Source: Gammaproteobacteria bacterium UBA2965 (GTDB taxonomy: Bacteria; Pseudomonadota; Gammaproteobacteria; Pseudomonadales; Azotimanducaceae). From it: DNA of 64,000 nucleotides. Both the position numbers and the translations under genes were made by a program. Numbering within the stretch: position 1 is the first letter of the stretch; each line of letters starts with the position of its first letter. The stretch lies in assembly GCA_002348385.1 (NCBI GenBank), contig DEBD01000028.1, positions 38,192 to 102,191 of the forward strand, written 5' to 3'. The notes beneath the pieces are model-generated. The model saw nothing but the letters and a program-made list of their open reading frames with translations, searched no databases and was not told the DNA's origin. Below are positions 34,395 through 42,173 of the stretch, piece by piece.

Positions 34395-35161
34395 TAGCGG
34401 AACAGATCCTCGTCTAAGGGGCGAACGATGAGCTTGGCATCTTGATCGCTCTCTTGCGCCGCAAGCCCCCTTACCAGCACCACGGGGGTGCGCTCCACGG
34501 TTTCGCCCATGACCAGGGTGGCGGCGCCGGCCAGTGCGTCTGCGCGGTTGATCAGGGTGACTTTCAGCTCTCTGCCATACAGATCTTGGCCACCGCGGTG
34601 GTCGTCCAGAACGGTAATGCCGGCACATCCGATGGCGGTGCCCACGGTGCCCAGGCGCCATGGTCTGTTGGCGCTGTCGGTGACAATGACACCCACGCTG
34701 ACCCGGTGGCGTTGCTCCAGGTCTGCTTTCAGAGCGGCCGCGGATGCATCGGGGTCCACAGGCAGCAGCAGGGCGTTCTCGTCGTCTCCGTGCTCGATGT
34801 TGGATTGGTCCACGCCGGCATGGGCGCCGACCAGGCCCAGCTTGTGCCGCATGATGAGCACGCCCGGCTTCTTGCGCAGCACCTCGGTGGACTCCTGCAG
34901 GATCAGTTCTACCAGGCGTGGATCCTTTTCCGTCTCCTCGGCCAGCTTGATAGCACGCTCGCTGGGGGTGACACCTTGCAGGGGAAGCAATCGGCCTTCT
35001 GCCTTGGAGATGATCTTCTGCGCCACGCACACCACGTCGCCGTTGACCAATGTGATACCGGCCTGGTCGAACGCCACGGAAAGCATTTCGCCCAGGTCAT
35101 CGCCTTCCGTCACCATGGGGATTCCGGGTACCACCACCACCGAAAACGATGACTGGGTCAC
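34394..35161 (-). CDS. cofE: CofE: coenzyme F420-0:L-glutamate ligase (stand-alone)
   Basis: A 255-residue CofE-type gamma-glutamyl ligase that adds the glutamate tail to F420-0 with GTP. Recognisable parts are GDVVCVAQKIISKAEGR near 40-56, SANRPWRLGTVGTAIG near 167-182, and DLYGRELKVTLINRADALA. The start is GTG 35161. In actinobacteria the equivalent FbiB carries an extra C-terminal nitroreductase-like domain that reduces dehydro-F420-0; this protein ends where CofE ends and lacks it. It lies eight bases after npdG and one base into cofD. Confidence 0.94.
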   Translation of the reverse strand: MTQSSFSVVVVPGIPMVTEGDDLGEMLSVAFDQAGITLVNGDVVCVAQKIISKAEGRLLPLQGVTPSERAIKLAEETEKDPRLVELILQESTEVLRKKPGVLIMRHKLGLVGAHAGVDQSNIEHGDDENALLLPVDPDASAAALKADLEQRHRVSVGVIVTDSANRPWRLGTVGTAIGCAGITVLDDHRGGQDLYGRELKVTLINRADALAGAATLVMGETVERTPVVLVRGLAAQESDQDAKLIVRPLDEDLFR

Positions 35162-35169
35162 GGCCGTGC

Positions 35170-35829
35170 TCAGTGATCGGCCTGACCCACGATCTTGATC
35201 CCCGAGTGGGAGATGTCGTGGCGTCGGTTAATCTGGATGAGGATGGAAGTGAGTGCTTCTGCGGCCGCGGAGTTTTCGATGGGGCCTGCGTGGTAGGCCG
35301 TCATGCCCGCCTGGGTTGCCAGCATGATCACTTTGTCGCGCGCCGCTTTCTTGTTGCCGGCCACCAGCACGTCGCACTCGATCTCCACGTCTTCCTGAAG
35401 CAGGTGTGCGGCGATGTTCTGGAACGCCGTTACCACCATCACCTCTTCACCGAGCATGTCCTGCGCACGCTTGCCGGCGCTGCCTTCAGGCGGTAGCTGC
35501 ACCGTGCCTACTTTGGGGGGTACCAGGGGTACTGTGACGTCGATGAGAATCTTGCCGGATAGCGAGCCTTTCACCCCGTCCAGGGTGGAGAGCTGATGCT
35601 CGGCGGGAACCGTCAGCACCACGATTTCGCCTGCGGCTGCTGCATCGGCGTTCTCCATGGCGTCCGCGGGGGTTTCCGGGCTGATCTTGTGCAGGTTGGC
35701 CACCGCATTCTGGGCTTTCTCCAGCGTGCGTGAGCCGATGATGATCTTGTGTCCCGCTTTCGCCCAGCGGATGGCCAGGCCCGTCCCGAGGTCTCCGGTG
35801 CCGCCCAATATGGCAATGGTTTCCGCCAT
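35170..35829 (-). CDS. npdG: NpdG/Fno: F420-dependent NADP reductase
   Basis: A 219-residue F420:NADP oxidoreductase that exchanges hydride between NADPH and F420. The Rossmann start AILGGTGDLGTGLAIRWAKAG is followed by KIIIGSR (NADP phosphate-binding), IVVLTVPAEH, ILIDVTVPL and VVTAFQNIAAH, all typical of the family. ATG 35829 has AAGGGAG upstream. It is first in the operon, so F420 synthesis and its reduction are under one promoter in the adjacent 388-base intergenic region. Confidence 0.93.
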   Translation of the reverse strand: MAETIAILGGTGDLGTGLAIRWAKAGHKIIIGSRTLEKAQNAVANLHKISPETPADAMENADAAAAGEIVVLTVPAEHQLSTLDGVKGSLSGKILIDVTVPLVPPKVGTVQLPPEGSAGKRAQDMLGEEVMVVTAFQNIAAHLLQEDVEIECDVLVAGNKKAARDKVIMLATQAGMTAYHAGPIENSAAAEALTSILIQINRRHDISHSGIKIVGQADH

Positions 35830-36217
35830 GTTTTGCTCCCTTATAGTGCGTTTTGCCTGGGCCCAGCCAAGCTTGGATCCAAAAGGTCGGCGATTATGCC
35901 GCTAACCGGCTTGCTGGCGCCATACCTGGGCCGGCTCTCCCTGGGACATCGCCGCGCTACTCCACACCTCCAATCGCCAGAAGGTAAGCTTCAGCACGAC
36001 GAATCTGTCATCGTCGAGCCCGCCCGTCCAGCATGTCGCCGAGCCGCAACCCGCCGGCTCGAGCGCGGTCACGTAGGGGTTTTGAATTTCTCGGCCGGCG
36101 CGGGAAGTCCGGCTGCGTCCATCAGACTCCCCATGCGACCCGCTGTTGCTGATCCAAAATAGTGTCCAGGCGGATTTTGACTTATTGTGCGGGTCCAAAA
36201 ACAGGGGGTACGCAATT
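35830..36217 (+). promoter_or_regulatory. 388-base divergent control region of the F420 operon, with three GRTCCAAAA repeats
   Basis: The region lies between npdG (minus) and an LLM gene (plus) and shows no credible gene. GATCCAAAA occurs at 35876-35884 and 36151-36159, and GGTCCAAAA at 36192-36200. One copy sits near each promoter-proximal end and two are 41 bases apart, about four helical turns. TTGACT at 36177-36182 could be a -35 box, but I see no matching -10. The repeats may be coincidence or an operator shared by the F420 operon and the LLM gene. Confidence 0.4.
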
Positions 36218-37132
36218 GTGAAGATTGGACTGATGCTGGGTGCCACGGGCCCGGATTCCAGCTTGGACGACATCATCACGATGGTGCAGCAGGCCGAAGC
36301 CGCCGGCATAGACAGCGCGTGGATGGCGAACATCTTTTCCTTCGATGCCATTTCCACGCTGGGACTGGCGGGTCGGGTGACGCAGCGCATCGAGCTCGGC
36401 ACCGCCGTAACGCCCACCTATCCGCGGCATCCGTCTGCCATCGCGCAACAGGCGCTTACCACGGCGGCGGCCAGCGGCGGTCGCTTTACGTTGGGCATTG
36501 GCCTTTCCCACCAGGTGGTGATCGAAGGCATGTTGGGCTTTTCCTACGAACGCCCGGCGCGCCACATGCGCGAGTACCTCAACGTGCTCATGCCTTTGGT
36601 GCGTGGCGAGGTTTGCAACTACTCAGGCGAGCAGTATCGGGTTGCCAATTTGGGGTTGCAGGTACCGGGGTCGGAAGGCATGCAGGTGGTGGTAGCGGCA
36701 TTAGGTCCAGCCATGCTCAAAGTGGCCGGCGAGCTGGCGGACGGCACCAACACCTGGATGGTGGGGCCGAAAACCATGGAGAGCCACATCATTCCCAGCC
36801 TGCGCGCCGCGGCTAGCGCGGCCGGGCGGTCCGACCCCCAGGTGATCGGGGGCTTTCCCATCATTCTCACCAACAAGCCGGACGCAGCGCGCGAGCAGAT
36901 TGCCAAGCAGCTCACGATGTACGGCACCCTGCCTAGCTACCGGGCCATGCTGGATCGGGAGGGTGTGGATGGCCCGGCCGACATTGCCATCGCGGGCGAC
37001 GAAAACCTGCTGCGAGGAGAGATCCGGCGCTTGGAGTCTATCGGCGTGACCACCTTCAACGCGGCCGTGTCTGCGGTGGAGCCTGGGGCAACCGAACGTA
37101 CGGTGGAGTTTCTCGCGAGTCTTGCCGGGTAG
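36218..37132 (+). CDS. LLM-class F420-dependent oxidoreductase (5 of 6)
   Basis: A 304-residue luciferase-like enzyme starting at GTG 36218 (VKIGLMLGATGPDSSLDD), with a G-run ribosome site at 36204-36208. It has AAGIDSAWMANIFSFDAIS, RIELGTAVTPTYPRHPSAIA, GRFTLGIGLSHQVVIE and EGMQVVVAALGPAMLKVAG, matching the MSMEG_4879-type F420-dependent subfamily as I remember it. It is divergent from the F420 biosynthesis operon and shares its control region, which supports F420 as its cofactor. The substrate is unknown. Confidence 0.86.
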   Translation: MKIGLMLGATGPDSSLDDIITMVQQAEAAGIDSAWMANIFSFDAISTLGLAGRVTQRIELGTAVTPTYPRHPSAIAQQALTTAAASGGRFTLGIGLSHQVVIEGMLGFSYERPARHMREYLNVLMPLVRGEVCNYSGEQYRVANLGLQVPGSEGMQVVVAALGPAMLKVAGELADGTNTWMVGPKTMESHIIPSLRAAASAAGRSDPQVIGGFPIILTNKPDAAREQIAKQLTMYGTLPSYRAMLDREGVDGPADIAIAGDENLLRGEIRRLESIGVTTFNAAVSAVEPGATERTVEFLASLAG

Positions 37133-37156
37133 CGGCGCTACCCGGCGATAAGCGGC

Positions 37157-38086
37157 TTAGCCGTTTAGAGCGGCTACTTCTGGCAGCAGCTTGTCCACGA
37201 AAAGCCTGGTCTGCTCGATAATGTCGTCGGCGTCTACGGCCACCGGGCGCAGAATGAACTTGTGTACGCCCGCGGCGCGAAACTCCTGGAGCAGCGCCAT
37301 CATGTCGTTGGTATCCCCGACAGCGAGGAATCCCTTGGGCTCCCGGCCCAGGCGCTTGGTCAGCAATTCCAGGTAGCGCTGGCAGACGGGTTCGTCCGGT
37401 GAGCCGAAGCGGAAGCCGAAACCGGCGCCGTAATGATCCTCGTCGATGCTGCGACCCAGCTCGCTGGTACGGGCTTTGATGCCGGTGATGACGGGCGCCA
37501 CCTGCTCGGGGGACTCTATGCCGGCCTGCCAGCCGGTGCCCCAGCGCGCCGTACGTTCGATGGCTTGTTTTGCGGAGCCGCCCACCCACAGCGGGAGCGG
37601 GTCCTGCACCGGTTTGGGTGAAATACAGGCATCCTCCAGCTGGTAGTACTCGCCGTTGAACGTCACGCTGTCTTCACTCCATAGGCGCGACATGATCTCG
37701 AGCCCTTCCGCGGAGCGTTGGCCGCGCCCCTTGGTGGGGATGCCTGTGGCGGTGAAATCCCGCGACAGGGCGCTGCCGACGCCGAACGCCGGCAGCAGAC
37801 GTCCCTCGCTCAGCACGTCGATGGTGGCGCAAGCCTTGGCGGTGATCACCGGATCGCGCAACCCCAGGCTGGCCACGTTCATGCCGAACTTAACGCGCTT
37901 GGTGGCGCCCGCCAGAGCGGCCATGGCGCTGATGCACTCCAGCTGCGGATCGCGGCTGATGATCCGGTCGCTCTGCCACAGCGAGTCCACGCCGCCGGCG
38001 TCGCATACGTCTACCCAGCGCCAGAAGGATTTGGCGTCGGGAAAGGGAAAATTGGCGATACCGAGTCCTGCGCTGACGGTCATCAT
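37157..38086 (-). CDS. LLM-class flavin/F420-dependent oxidoreductase (6 of 6)
   Basis: A 309-residue luciferase-like enzyme. It contains SAGLGIANFPFPDAKSFWRW, DSLWQSDRIISRDPQLECIS, RVKFGMNVASLGLRDPVITA, GRLLPAFGVGSALSRDF and PLPLWVGGSAKQAIERTARW. The start is one of two adjacent ATG codons (38086 or 38083). It converges with the preceding LLM gene across 24 bases and is divergent from the PRISE-like gene. By family and context it is a hydride-transfer enzyme using F420 or FMN. Confidence 0.82.
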   Translation of the reverse strand: MMTVSAGLGIANFPFPDAKSFWRWVDVCDAGGVDSLWQSDRIISRDPQLECISAMAALAGATKRVKFGMNVASLGLRDPVITAKACATIDVLSEGRLLPAFGVGSALSRDFTATGIPTKGRGQRSAEGLEIMSRLWSEDSVTFNGEYYQLEDACISPKPVQDPLPLWVGGSAKQAIERTARWGTGWQAGIESPEQVAPVITGIKARTSELGRSIDEDHYGAGFGFRFGSPDEPVCQRYLELLTKRLGREPKGFLAVGDTNDMMALLQEFRAAGVHKFILRPVAVDADDIIEQTRLFVDKLLPEVAALNG

Positions 38087-38173
38087 CGCGCTCCAGGCGA
38101 AAGGGTGGGCGATTATACCCGCCGGAGCATGGGTGGTTGAACGACACGCGCTTTGCGGTAACGTAGAGTCGCT

Positions 38174-39241
38174 ATGACTACAGACAATCGCTATCTGGTG
38201 CTGGGCGCTCGCGGTCTTGTGGGAGGCGCCACCGTGCAGGCCGCTGAAGCAGCTGGTTTCCGTGTGCTGGCGCTATCGCGCAACCCGCCGGATTTCGAGC
38301 TTGGCCCCCACAGCGAATTCGTGCGCTGCGATCTCACCGATCGCGATGAATGCCGGCAGGTGCTTGGTGGGGTGGGTGAGGTCAGCCACCTGGTTTATGC
38401 GGCGCTCAAGGAGCAGCCAGAGCTGGTAGCGGGTTGGCGCGACCCAGATCAGATCGAAACCAACACGCGCATGCTCGAGAACGTGCTGGATTTTGTGCAG
38501 CCCAGTCACCATCTGACCCTGCTGCAGGGCACCAAGGCATATGGCGCGCACCTGGCGCCCATGCAGCTTCCGGGTAAGGAATCCCAGCCCCGTCATCCCG
38601 GCGAGAACTTTTACTGGACCCAGGAGGATCTGGTGCGCGAACGCGCCACTGGGTGGTCGTTCAGCGTGGTTCGACCGCAGATCGTGTGCGGCCCGGCGTT
38701 GGGTAGCCCCATGAATATGGTGATGGCCATCGGTGTATACGCCGCTGTCATGCGCAAGCTGGGCAGGTCATTGTGTTTCCCGGGTGGCGGTGGCTTCGTT
38801 ACCGAAGCCACCGATGCCGATCTGCTGGCCCGAGCCATACTCTGGTGCGGAGCGGAACCTGCCTGCGCGGGAGAAGCGTTCAACGTAACCAATGGCGATG
38901 TGCTGGAATGGGAGTCACTGTTTCCCACGTTGGCGGACTTGTTTGGCATGCAGGCGGGTGACCCATCTGCATGTCGCCTGCGCGAAGGTATGCCCGCGTA
39001 CGCTGCAACCTGGGATGAGATCGTGGCCGAGCACGATCTGAAGCCCTACACCATGGCTCAGCTCATTGGTGACTCCTGGCAGTTTGCCGATGCCGCGTTC
39101 GGCTACGGCGGCAACGCGCGCAGCACGTTGCTCAGCACCATCAAAATCCGTGAGTTCGGGTTCCCCGACTGCATCGACACGGCCGCTATGTTTGCCAAGC
39201 ACATCCGGGTGTTGCAGGACGAACGCATTCTTCCGCTGTGA
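38174..39241 (+). CDS. extended SDR of the PRISE (progesterone 5-beta-reductase/iridoid synthase-like) family
   Basis: A 355-residue extended short-chain dehydrogenase/reductase. The Rossmann motif YLVLGARGLVGGATVQAA is near the N-terminus (GxxGxxGG), and LLQGTKAYGAH and GENFYWTQEDLV match the PRISE signatures, including a lysine in place of the classical SDR tyrosine-lysine pair and a tyrosine in the NFYW segment. Plant members reduce the C=C bond of enones such as progesterone or 8-oxogeranial with NADPH. The substrate here is unknown. The next gene, glucokinase, overlaps its stop by four bases. Confidence 0.78.
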   Translation: MTTDNRYLVLGARGLVGGATVQAAEAAGFRVLALSRNPPDFELGPHSEFVRCDLTDRDECRQVLGGVGEVSHLVYAALKEQPELVAGWRDPDQIETNTRMLENVLDFVQPSHHLTLLQGTKAYGAHLAPMQLPGKESQPRHPGENFYWTQEDLVRERATGWSFSVVRPQIVCGPALGSPMNMVMAIGVYAAVMRKLGRSLCFPGGGGFVTEATDADLLARAILWCGAEPACAGEAFNVTNGDVLEWESLFPTLADLFGMQAGDPSACRLREGMPAYAATWDEIVAEHDLKPYTMAQLIGDSWQFADAAFGYGGNARSTLLSTIKIREFGFPDCIDTAAMFAKHIRVLQDERILPL

Positions 39242-40197
39242 GAGGTGGCGCGTTCCTGATTGCTGATATAGGCGCGACCAACGCGCGCTTTGCGCTGTTG
39301 AACGATCCCTCTTCGGTCGTTGCGGGACAACCCTCGGTGACGCTGCCCACAGCGGACTACCGCACCACCCGGGCGCTCCTGGAATCGGTGCGCGCTGCCC
39401 TGTCTATCGAGGCGCTGGACGCTGCGTGTCTGGCGGTGGCCGGTGCCGTGACAGACGGGCGGGCAAGCATCACTAACGGAATCCTGTCGCTGGATGCCGG
39501 CGAGATAGGCGACGTGCTGGGTTGTCGGGTTGAGTTGGTGAACGATTTTGCCGCCTTGGCGCACGGCGTTCCGCGCCTGACAGAGGTGCGCTGGACGGGG
39601 GGAGTGTTGCATGCTGAGGGTGTGACTGTCGTGATCGGCCCGGGCAGCGGCCTTGGCATGAGCGCGCGGGTACCGCTGGGTACAGGCGCCGTGGTCCTGG
39701 CCTCGGAAGGAGGGCATGGGAATCTGGCGCCCGGCAATGCCCTGGAACAGGAGCTACTGGTGCTGCTCAGCCGGGAGCACGACCCGGTAACTTGGGAAAC
39801 GGTGTTGTCGGGACCGGGTCTGGTGAACCTCTACCGGGCCATGGCCCAGCTGTGGGGCGCTCAGCCGGAACCGGCCACGCCCGAGTGGGTATCGGAGCAG
39901 GGCAGTGACGCGGGAGATCCCATCTGTCATCAGACGCTGGAAACCTTTTTCGGTTTGCTGGGTAGCGCGGCAGGAAATGTGGCACTCATCATGGGCGCCC
40001 GGGGCGGGGTATACGTCGGCGGCGGCATCGTGCCGAAGCTCGTGGAGTTCGCCGCATCCAGCCCTATGCGCCGTCGGTTCGACGAGCGAGGGGCGCTGTC
40101 GGACTATGTGGCCGGCATTCCTGTGGGCATTATCATGGACGCGCAACCAGGATTGACTGGCGCCGCGGAGTGCCTGCGCCTCACCCTGGAGTCATAG
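39238..40197 (+). CDS. glk: glucokinase
   Basis: A 319-residue ROK/GlkA-type glucokinase that phosphorylates glucose with ATP in the cytoplasm. It starts at GTG 39238 overlapping the previous stop (GTGA). Motifs: LIADIGATNARFALL (phosphate-binding), VELVNDFAALAHG (catalytic aspartate), VVIGPGSGLGMSA and LASEGGHGNLAPGN (glucose-binding Glu-His). A C-terminal MGARGGVYVGGGI is also present. Coupling to an SDR gene is unusual and may reflect compaction rather than pathway linkage. Confidence 0.88.
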   Translation: MRGGAFLIADIGATNARFALLNDPSSVVAGQPSVTLPTADYRTTRALLESVRAALSIEALDAACLAVAGAVTDGRASITNGILSLDAGEIGDVLGCRVELVNDFAALAHGVPRLTEVRWTGGVLHAEGVTVVIGPGSGLGMSARVPLGTGAVVLASEGGHGNLAPGNALEQELLVLLSREHDPVTWETVLSGPGLVNLYRAMAQLWGAQPEPATPEWVSEQGSDAGDPICHQTLETFFGLLGSAAGNVALIMGARGGVYVGGGIVPKLVEFAASSPMRRRFDERGALSDYVAGIPVGIIMDAQPGLTGAAECLRLTLES

Positions 40198-40205
40198 CCG
40201 GCAGG

Positions 40206-40988
40206 CTAACCGCTCTGGTGGCGTCCCCGGTTTTGAATATCTGCGCGGCGCGCAGCAACCTTGTCCGCGCGTACCTCCGTTTGCCCGTGCCGTTCGCTGG
40301 CTTGGCGTTCGATTTCCAGGCCTTGCTCCAGGGTGGCATGCCAGCCCAGGTCCATGATGCGCTTTATCTCGTTGCGCGTGGTGGGATCCGTACTGGTAAT
40401 GTCCTTAGCCAGCGCCCAACAGGTGGGCAGCAGTTCAGCGGGCTCCACTACTCGGTTTACCAGCCCCCACTGGCAGGCGGTCTGTGCATCCAGATAGTTG
40501 CCGGTAAGGGACAGTTCCTTGGCGCGATTGACGCCGATCAAGCGCGGTAGGCGCTGCGAGATGCCCCATCCCGGCACCACGCCCACCCGGGCGTGGGTAT
40601 CGGCGAATTGGGCGTTGGTGGATGCGATGAGAAAGTCGCACATGAGGGCGATCTCGAACCCGCCCGTAATGGAGAAACCGTTGATGGCGCCAATGATGGG
40701 CTGAGGGCATCCGGCCAGGGCGGCGTCCAGTTCTCTGGCGGAAACGGTGGCCGTGGCGTCGACCTCACCGCCCAGTTCCTTGAGGTCGAGCCCCACGGTG
40801 AATGAACGTCCGGCACCGGTGAGAATAATTACCTCCACAGCAGAGTCGGAGGCCAGATCTGAGAACACCTCAACGATGCGCATGCGCAATGCCCCGGAAA
40901 GGGCGTTCAAGGCTTCCGGTCGGTTAAGGGTCACGGTCGCGATATTTTCGGACGTCTCTACGAGCACCAGGTCATGCTGATCAGTCAC
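40206..40988 (-). CDS. enoyl-CoA hydratase/isomerase family protein
   Basis: A 260-residue crotonase-fold enzyme. The oxyanion-hole segments are RSFTVGLDLKELGG near 66-79 and INGFSITGGFEIALMCDF near 105-122; the second catalytic region reads ARVGVVPGWGISQRLPRLIG. At the classical second glutamate position (GGGT..L...G in hydratases) it has GWGISQ, so hydratase activity is not assured; it may be an isomerase or other crotonase. The start is GTG 40988. It converges on glk with eight bases between stops. Confidence 0.83.
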   Translation of the reverse strand: MTDQHDLVLVETSENIATVTLNRPEALNALSGALRMRIVEVFSDLASDSAVEVIILTGAGRSFTVGLDLKELGGEVDATATVSARELDAALAGCPQPIIGAINGFSITGGFEIALMCDFLIASTNAQFADTHARVGVVPGWGISQRLPRLIGVNRAKELSLTGNYLDAQTACQWGLVNRVVEPAELLPTCWALAKDITSTDPTTRNEIKRIMDLGWHATLEQGLEIERQASERHGQTEVRADKVAARRADIQNRGRHQSG

Positions 40989-41079
40989 CGCTTTCCCCCG
41001 GATCTGGCCAAGCTTGCTGCTTAAGGTTGGCTACTTGTAGCATGGGGTGCTGGGGGTTGCTAGCGCTGGAGGATTGCAG

Positions 41080-41982
41080 GTGCAGGAGCGCGAGGGCTTC
41101 GCCGACATGCTGGTGAGCCACGCATTGCAGCTCAATACACGCTGTCTGCAGGTACTTGTGGACGCGCAACGCGGTGTCGACGTGGCTGCAGCAGATTGGC
41201 GCGCAGTGCTCAGTGATCTGGCGCGGCTTGAGTCTGTGTGGCTGATGGTGCGCTCGGGGGTGAGTGATGACGCTTACCGAGCCGCCCGCGACCGCCTGCG
41301 GTGCGCCCAACGCACCCTTCGCCCGCATGGCGACTGGGCTGGCCAGGTGTTCGATGACCTGGCTGCCAAGGTAACCGATGAGCGCAAGCTGCGGGCCCTG
41401 CAGCGGGTGGGACAGGAAATTGATGGTAGCCCGGGGCCCGGCGAGCAGGATCTGGTGGGGCTCGGAGAGATGCTGCGCGCCGAGTCGGCAGGGTGGCGCG
41501 ACACCGACCAATTGCGCGGGCTGTCGCCCGAGGCGCTAAGCCACGGCGTGCTGCGAGCCTACCGAAAGGCGCGCAAGGCGTACCACAAGTACGCGGCGGA
41601 GCTAGCCAGCAGCAAGCGTCTCGAGCGGGCGGCCCGTTGGGTCGGGTACCTGGCGAATCAGTTGGAACTGCTGGCGCCGGGGTTGTCAGACGCCAAGGAC
41701 GAGCCACTCACGGCCGTCGTGCGGCTGCATGATGTTCTGGCGCATCAGGTTGCCCTGCAGCGCCTGTCGCGACTGGTGGATGAAGCGGGTAATGCAAAAC
41801 GCCATCGGCGGGTGCGGGGTATGCTGGCAGCGCGTTGTAGACCGTTGCACAGACGCTCTGAAAAGCTGATCGGCCTTGGGCTTGAAGCGTCGGCCGACAC
41901 GTTCCGCCGCTGGATAGACGATGCGGTGGGCACCATGGGTGTTGGAGAGATTTCGCTGGCGCCCATCGAGAGTGACAGGTAG
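41080..41982 (+). CDS. CHAD-like domain protein
   Basis: A 300-residue, alpha-helical, Arg/His-rich protein. GTG 41080 with GGAGG (41068-41072) is the preferred start; GTG 41047 is possible. The C-terminal half resembles a CHAD (conserved histidine alpha-helical) domain: GVLRAYRKARKAYHKYAAE, RAARWVGYLANQLELLAPG and VVRLHDVLAHQVALQRLSRL line up with the RKARK, HxxRKxxKxLRY and LGxxxDxxxL helices. CHAD domains bind polyphosphate in several bacteria. The match is imperfect, since several of the usual basic residues differ. Confidence 0.62.
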   Translation: MQEREGFADMLVSHALQLNTRCLQVLVDAQRGVDVAAADWRAVLSDLARLESVWLMVRSGVSDDAYRAARDRLRCAQRTLRPHGDWAGQVFDDLAAKVTDERKLRALQRVGQEIDGSPGPGEQDLVGLGEMLRAESAGWRDTDQLRGLSPEALSHGVLRAYRKARKAYHKYAAELASSKRLERAARWVGYLANQLELLAPGLSDAKDEPLTAVVRLHDVLAHQVALQRLSRLVDEAGNAKRHRRVRGMLAARCRPLHRRSEKLIGLGLEASADTFRRWIDDAVGTMGVGEISLAPIESDR

Positions 41983-42173
41983 CTGTTAAGAAGAATTCGT
42001 TGACGGTTAAATCCGTCCGCTGGCAGCTTTCCACCGCCCCCGCGCCCCATGGATGAGGTCTAAGAGGTGGTGGCGGTTCTTGGATCCAGCGAGGATTGAA
42101 CAGGGTCCGCCGGTCGGGCGCTGCGCTGCGCAAACAATTACAATAGGTTTTCGGTGACCTGCGGGGAGTTGGT

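Noticed and set aside
34395..35030. Upstream extension of cofD inside cofE
   Set aside because: CofD family sequence begins at MARFLAITGGVGGAK; the extension is read out of frame from cofE.
29092..35829. F420 operon as a recently acquired island
   Set aside because: I see no mobile genes, flanking direct repeats or obvious change in base composition, so recent transfer is not supported from this window alone.
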